Shown: positions 13,769-17,383 of the stretch, one piece after another
How the letters are laid out: every line of letters starts with the position of its first letter
Position numbering within the stretch: position 1 is the stretch's first letter
DNA from: Bacteroidales bacterium
GTDB lineage: Bacteria > Bacteroidota > Bacteroidia > Bacteroidales > Tenuifilaceae
Assembly (NCBI GenBank): GCA_008933525.1
Contig: WBUV01000016.1
Location: forward strand, 1 to 17,383
Direction: 5' to 3'
Length of the DNA: 17,383 nt
Position numbers and translations under genes: made by a program
The notes under the pieces: model-generated
What the model was told of the DNA's origin: nothing
The model's database searches: none
What the model saw: the letters and a program-made list of their open reading frames with translations, nothing else

Positions 13769-15481
13769 ATGCAATACCAAAACTCAAAGAGGGATATAAT
13801 TTATCCTATAGTGCTAGCGGTTGTTCTTGTGGTGGGGATTTTTATTGGTATTCGATTCGGTGCACGAACCGAAAAGCCCAACTTGCTGGTTTACCCTAAA
13901 ACCGACAAGCTGAGCAGCGTTATCAACTACATTCAGGACGAATACGTTGATACAGTTTCCATGAGTACTTTGGTTGAAAACACCATTCCCTCTATTCTAA
14001 AGAATTTGGACCCACACTCGGTTTACATTCCAGCACAGGATTTTCAGTCGGTGAACGAGCCGCTGGAGGGTGGTTTCGATGGTATCGGAATACAGTTCAA
14101 CATGTCGAACGATACTGCCGTTGTGGTTAACACAATTCCGGGCGGTCCATCGGAAAGGTTGGGCATTTTGGCTGGCGATAGAATTATCACCGTTAACGGA
14201 CGCAATATTGCTGGCGTAAAATTCCAGTTCGATAGTATTCCAAAACTTTTAAAAGGCCCCACGGGCACGCACGTTAAGGTGGGCATTAAGCGCAGCGAGG
14301 TTAAGGAGCTAATTGATTTTGATATTATCCGCGATAAAATTCCAATCAACAGCGTTGATGTTAGCTATATGATTAACTCCGAGGTTGGCTATATCAAAAT
14401 AACCACATTTGCTAAAACAACCTACAGGGAGTTTTTGCAGGGCGTTGAAAAGCTGCGTGGACTTGGAATGAAAAAGTTGATACTGGATTTGCGTAGCAAC
14501 AGCGGCGGTTATATGGATGCTGCCACCAATATTGCCAACGAGTTCCTGCAAAAAGGCCAGCTTATTGTTTACACTCAGGGTAAAAATAGGGCTCGTCAGG
14601 ATGTTTACTCCAACGGAGCAGGAACCTGCCAGGATTTGGATTTGGAGATTTTAATTGATGAGTTCTCGGCATCGGCCAGTGAAATTTTGGCTGGAGCAGT
14701 TCAGGATAACGATAGGGGCAAGATTATTGGCCGTCGCTCATTCGGAAAGGGATTGGTGCAGGAGCAAATATTCTTCTCCGATGGTTCGGCGCTCCGATTA
14801 ACCATTGCACGTTACTACACTCCTGCCGGACGTAGCATTCAGAAACCCTACAAACCCAACGACGACGATTACTTTAACGATATCAGCAACCGATATATGC
14901 ACGGCGAGTTCCAAGAGGCCGATAGCATTCAGTTTGCCGATTCGCTTAAATTCTACACCATTGGTGGTAGAGTGGTTTACGGTGGCGGTGGTATTATGCC
15001 CGATGTGTTTGTTCCGCTCGATACCGTTGGTATTACTCCATACCTACAGCAGGTATCGCGCCGAAACCTAATTTACAGGTACGCATTCTCCTTTGCCGAT
15101 AAGTACCGTAAGGATATTCGTAGTTTGAAAGATTTTAACTCGGTTGACAATTTCCTTGGAAAGTTTAACCTTCTAAAAGAATTTGTGGCTTTTGCCGAGC
15201 AAAATGGCGTTGCACCAAACGATAAGGAGATTAAAATATCGAAATTGATACTGGAATCGCAATTAAAGGCAACCATTGCCCGCAATATAATCGATAGCGA
15301 TGGCTTTTACCCATACATCAAGGCAATTGACGAAACCTTGCTGAAAGCAATTGAGTTGATGGAGCAATCGGTCAATCAACCCACAGCGGCTATTTCATTT
15401 AAGAATACCGACCCAAGAATTCTGGTTGGAGCTCAGCTAAAAACCTGGGTAAGAAACGATGTGATTGCAGCGGTAGTTTGA
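13769..15481 (+). CDS. S41 family C-terminal processing peptidase (CtpA/Prc type)
   Basis: This 570-aa serine protease is anchored by one N-terminal membrane helix (10-30) and acts in the periplasm on protein C-termini. Residues ~45-90 are the N-terminal CTP region (YVDTVS, LDPHSVYIP), ~90-175 a PDZ domain (GGFDGIGIQF, GPSERLGILAGDRIITVNG) for substrate binding, and ~185-400 the S41 protease core: LDLRSNSGGYMD, EFSASASEILAGA with likely nucleophile Ser302, and GRRSFGKGLVQ with general base Lys327. Ser and Lys are 25 apart as in Prc (430/455). The final ~130 residues are a helical extension common in Bacteroidota members. Its last 49 bp overlap the convergent hydrolase gene, and its terminator lies inside that gene. 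Confidence 0.96.
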   Translation: MQYQNSKRDIIYPIVLAVVLVVGIFIGIRFGARTEKPNLLVYPKTDKLSSVINYIQDEYVDTVSMSTLVENTIPSILKNLDPHSVYIPAQDFQSVNEPLEGGFDGIGIQFNMSNDTAVVVNTIPGGPSERLGILAGDRIITVNGRNIAGVKFQFDSIPKLLKGPTGTHVKVGIKRSEVKELIDFDIIRDKIPINSVDVSYMINSEVGYIKITTFAKTTYREFLQGVEKLRGLGMKKLILDLRSNSGGYMDAATNIANEFLQKGQLIVYTQGKNRARQDVYSNGAGTCQDLDLEILIDEFSASASEILAGAVQDNDRGKIIGRRSFGKGLVQEQIFFSDGSALRLTIARYYTPAGRSIQKPYKPNDDDYFNDISNRYMHGEFQEADSIQFADSLKFYTIGGRVVYGGGGIMPDVFVPLDTVGITPYLQQVSRRNLIYRYAFSFADKYRKDIRSLKDFNSVDNFLGKFNLLKEFVAFAEQNGVAPNDKEIKISKLILESQLKATIARNIIDSDGFYPYIKAIDETLLKAIELMEQSVNQPTAAISFKNTDPRILVGAQLKTWVRNDVIAAVV

Positions 15482-16233
15482 TTTTTCTCCTCAACAAAAC
15501 CCATATGGCCCGAGTTGTTCAGAATAACAGTTCGGGCTTTTTTATGCCTTTCAATCAAGGTTTTTGCCACCTCCATAGTTATTAAGTTGTCGTACTTTCC
15601 AAAGATGAAGAAAACCGGGATGGTTGCATTCTCTATAACATGATTTCTATCGGGGCGTTGCGCCATACCCTGTAAAGCGCCAATTATTCCTTTGTCGGTT
15701 GTGTTTAATCCTATTTTGATGAATTTATCAACCAAATCGTCCATTTTCTCTAGGTTCTGGTTGGCAAATAGGCGCGGAATGCTAAGGTAAACAAGGTCGC
15801 GCTTTCCGCCATTCTTTATGGTTTCAATATCGTTCATCCTGCTCTGGCGTTTTTCCGATGAATCGGCATTAGCCGATGAGTGAAGCAGGCAAAAACCGTT
15901 AAGCCAGTTGGGGTATCGCTCTGCAAATGCAAGCGTGGTGTAGCCTCCCATTGAGTGCCCAACCATAAAGGCTTTTTTAATGTCCAAGTTGGTCATTACG
16001 GCGCTAATGCTATCGGCCATAAGGTCCATGCTGATGGTTTGCAGCTTACAAACCGACTTGCCGTGACCGGGCAAATCGACCCGCAAAACGGTGTAGTTCT
16101 GCTCCAAATCGGGAACAATATCCTCCCAAATCTCAAGATTTTCCAAATATCCGTGGACAAGAATAACCGCAGGGCCTTGTCCGCTTAACCTGTAGCGAAT
16201 GGTGCAAATTGGTAACTCAATGTAGCCTTCCAT
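15433..16233 (-). CDS. Alpha/beta hydrolase fold protein
   Basis: This is a 266-aa cytosolic hydrolase starting at MEGYIELPICTIRYRLSG (ATG 16233). An upstream in-frame ATG at 16287 would add 18 residues, but a plausible promoter sits at 16255-16283, downstream of it, so the shorter form is preferred. Motifs: HGYLENLEIW (oxyanion HG), VDLPGHGKS, nucleophile elbow GHSMGG, an acid-region strand FIFGKYDNL, and the catalytic His in NSGHMGFVEE. These form a full Ser-Asp-His triad of esterase/lipase-like enzymes related to MhpC/YbfF; the substrate cannot be told. Its 3' end overlaps the S41 peptidase gene tail to tail by 49 bp. Confidence 0.92.
   Translation of the reverse strand: MEGYIELPICTIRYRLSGQGPAVILVHGYLENLEIWEDIVPDLEQNYTVLRVDLPGHGKSVCKLQTISMDLMADSISAVMTNLDIKKAFMVGHSMGGYTTLAFAERYPNWLNGFCLLHSSANADSSEKRQSRMNDIETIKNGGKRDLVYLSIPRLFANQNLEKMDDLVDKFIKIGLNTTDKGIIGALQGMAQRPDRNHVIENATIPVFFIFGKYDNLITMEVAKTLIERHKKARTVILNNSGHMGFVEEKNQTTAAITSFLTQVFS
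15508..15543 (+). terminator. Terminator of the S41 peptidase transcript, inside the hydrolase gene
   Basis: On the plus strand GCCCGA-GTTGTT pairs with AATAAC and TCGGGC (3-nt bulge, 3-nt loop), followed by six T. It lies 27 bp past the peptidase stop and wholly within the antisense hydrolase coding sequence (codons for ARTVILNNSGH). Confidence 0.8.
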
Positions 16234-16254
16234 AATCCAGAAAAAGAAATTAGA

Positions 16255-16283
16255 CAAATGAATTTTGATAAAACTAATACAAA
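16255..16283 (-). promoter_or_regulatory. Promoter of the alpha/beta hydrolase
   Basis: Minus strand TTTG (16280-16283), 17 bases, then TTCATTTG (16255-16262), one mismatch to TAnnTTTG. Predicted transcription start near 16249, about 15 nt before the ATG at 16233. Confidence 0.45.
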
Positions 16284-16316
16284 CCAATTAAAAAACAAAT
16301 CCCCAAAGCAAAATCG

Positions 16317-16390
16317 TTGGAATTCCAAATTAACCTATTACCTCATTCTCTTATTCTCTCATTCTCTCATTCTCCTATTCCCCAATTGCC
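16317..16390. repeat. Low-complexity CATTCTC-type degenerate tandem repeat
   Basis: Repeated units of ATTCTC/TCATTCTC (best at 16341-16380) lie between the hydrolase and sdhC. An open frame through it upstream of sdhC gives a spurious serine/proline-rich extension. A related GGAGAAT-rich stretch in the opposite sense follows dxs (6304-6340). Confidence 0.6.
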
Positions 16391-16463
16391 ACATTGTCTT
16401 ATAACATATTTCCTCATTCAAAAACTTTTCCTAACTTGTTTTGCCAAATTAAACGCTAATGCT

Positions 16464-17135
16464 ATGATTGAAATTTTCAATTCGTCCATTGGGAAAAAGT
16501 TGATAATGAGTATCACAGGGCTATTCCTGATGGTATTCCTGCTTGTTCACCTAACCGTAAATTTGATGCTACTTGTTGGCGATGGAGAAACTTTTAACCA
16601 CGCTGCTCATTTTATGGCTACCAATCCGGCCATTAAAATTATGGAACCAATTCTGGCAGCAGGGTTTATTTTTCACATCTTCTATGCCACTTACATCACC
16701 CTAAAAAACAGAAGGACTCGCCCAATTGGTTACTCCCAAACATCTGGTAACGGAGTTTCAACCTGGTCGTCGAAGAATATGTACATTCTGGGTGGAATGA
16801 TATCGATATTCCTAGTAATTCACCTTGCCAACTTTTTCTGGAAGATGCGTTTTGGAGAAATGCCAACAATTACCTACGATGGCGTGGTAATGGACGATGC
16901 CTATTCCCTCGTGGCTGGTCTTTTTATGGAGTACTGGTGGTACGATTTGCTTTACGTTGTTGGCGCCATATTCCTAGGGCTACACCTAAGTCACGGTTTT
17001 TGGGCAGCGTTCCAAACCATTGGCTGGAATGGCACAAAATGGCTTAAGCGCTTGGAGGTGGTTGCCTATATCTTCGCAATTGTAATTGCTGTAGGGTTTA
17101 GCATAATTCCTCTCTACTTCTTAATTTTTAAGTAA
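16464..17135 (+). CDS. sdhC: Succinate dehydrogenase/fumarate reductase cytochrome b558 subunit
   Basis: This 223-aa integral membrane protein has five hydrophobic helices and belongs to the b558-type SdhC family (TIGR02046) of Bacteroidota. It anchors the flavoprotein and iron-sulfur subunits and passes electrons between the menaquinone pool and succinate/fumarate through two hemes. Candidate heme ligands: histidines in LLVHLTVNL, GFIFHIFYATY, FLVIHLANFFW and GLHLSHGFWAAFQ. The start MIEIFNSSIGKKLIMS (16464) is chosen over the ATG at 16317, because the extra 49 residues come from low-complexity DNA and GKKLIMSITG is the usual family beginning. SdhA begins 22 bp after the stop, so this is the first gene of the sdhCAB operon. 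Confidence 0.95.
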   Translation: MIEIFNSSIGKKLIMSITGLFLMVFLLVHLTVNLMLLVGDGETFNHAAHFMATNPAIKIMEPILAAGFIFHIFYATYITLKNRRTRPIGYSQTSGNGVSTWSSKNMYILGGMISIFLVIHLANFFWKMRFGEMPTITYDGVVMDDAYSLVAGLFMEYWWYDLLYVVGAIFLGLHLSHGFWAAFQTIGWNGTKWLKRLEVVAYIFAIVIAVGFSIIPLYFLIFK

Positions 17136-17157
17136 TCACAGCTAACATATACAATAT

Positions 17158-17383
17158 ATGACTAAGCTCGATGCAAAAATCCCCGAAGGTCCATTAGCCG
17201 ATAAATGGACAAACCATAAGGCAAAGTTGCGCCTTGTGAACCCCGCAAACCGTAAAAAGATTGATATTATTGTTGTTGGAACAGGTTTGGCTGGCTCTTC
17301 GGCAGCGTCAACTCTTGGTGAGTTGGGCTACAACGTGAAGGTTTTCTGCTATCAGGATAGCCCACGCAGAGCACACTCTGTGG
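17158..17383 (+). CDS. sdhA: Succinate dehydrogenase/fumarate reductase flavoprotein subunit, 5' part
   Basis: The first 75 codons are present; the gene continues beyond the right edge. After [17 protein letters not shown] it shows the FAD dinucleotide-binding motif [20 protein letters not shown] (about residues 42-61) and then [13 protein letters not shown], the segment just before the histidine that carries covalent FAD in this family. It catalyses interconversion of succinate and fumarate on the cytoplasmic face of the membrane, docked on SdhC. The long N-terminus before the nucleotide motif is typical of the Bacteroidota SdhA/FrdA group. Confidence 0.95.
   Translation, partial: MTKLDAKIPEGPLADKWTNHKAKLRLVNPANRKKIDIIVVGTGLAGSSAASTLGELGYNVKVFCYQDSPRRAHSV

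Noticed and set aside
16317..16463. Upstream extension of sdhC to an ATG at 16317
   Set aside because: The added residues come from a low-complexity ATTCTC repeat; the family starts at MIEIFNSSIGKK.
1..17383. CRISPR array, rRNA or complete insertion sequence
   Set aside because: No regularly spaced direct repeats, no rRNA-like segments and no transposase-coding frames were found.

Overview
The window looks like a chromosome segment from an anaerobic or facultative member of the Bacteroidota, probably Bacteroidales or a close relative. Evidence: moderately AT-rich DNA, very little Shine-Dalgarno usage, several promoters with the Bacteroidota -7 element TAnnTTTG, and family-typical content (NHQNALID-type acyltransferase, FISUMP-domain secreted protein, dCMP deaminase next to an S41 peptidase, b558-type SdhC before SdhA). 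The genus cannot be fixed by eye.

Layout. 1-181 (-): 5' part of a GH25 lysozyme-like gene with an in-frame TGA at codon 10. 358-3130 (+): a bile-acid:sodium-symporter-family transporter with an unusual periplasmic N-terminal extension, then a PlsC-type acyltransferase. These end in a bidirectional terminator shared with a convergent OmpA-family lipoprotein (3165-4196, -). 4385-6304 (+): dxs, then tRNA-Leu(CAA) with its own promoter and terminator. 6553-8164 (-): a two-TM protein of unknown function and a secreted FISUMP protein. 8316-10426 (-): an ASKHA ATPase activator and its partner, a double-cubane-cluster/2-hydroxyacyl-CoA-dehydratase-type reductase. 10556-10853 is debris: a frameshifted Fic-family C-terminus, a duplicated 12-mer and hairpins. 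10854-12956 (-) is the accessory module: a Shedu (DUF4263) defence nuclease, a 143-aa unknown protein and a 43-aa basic peptide with an unusually strong SD. 13297-15481 (+): dCMP deaminase and an S41 C-terminal processing peptidase, overlapping a convergent alpha/beta hydrolase (15433-16233, -). 16464 to the end (+): sdhC and the start of sdhA.

How the parts work together. Most genes are housekeeping: isoprenoid precursor synthesis (dxs), phospholipid acylation, envelope anchoring, periplasmic proteolysis, pyrimidine deamination, respiratory fumarate/succinate metabolism, and ATP-driven low-potential electron transfer (activator plus double-cubane reductase). The likely foreign part is the AT-rich Shedu segment with its Fic relic and repeats. 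The observations most worth checking are the genes downstream of Shedu as candidate accessory factors, the tandem BamE-like repeats fused to a BASS transporter, a three-copy intergenic repeat at 3' ends of minus-strand genes, and the ctp terminator encoded inside the coding sequence of the convergent hydrolase.
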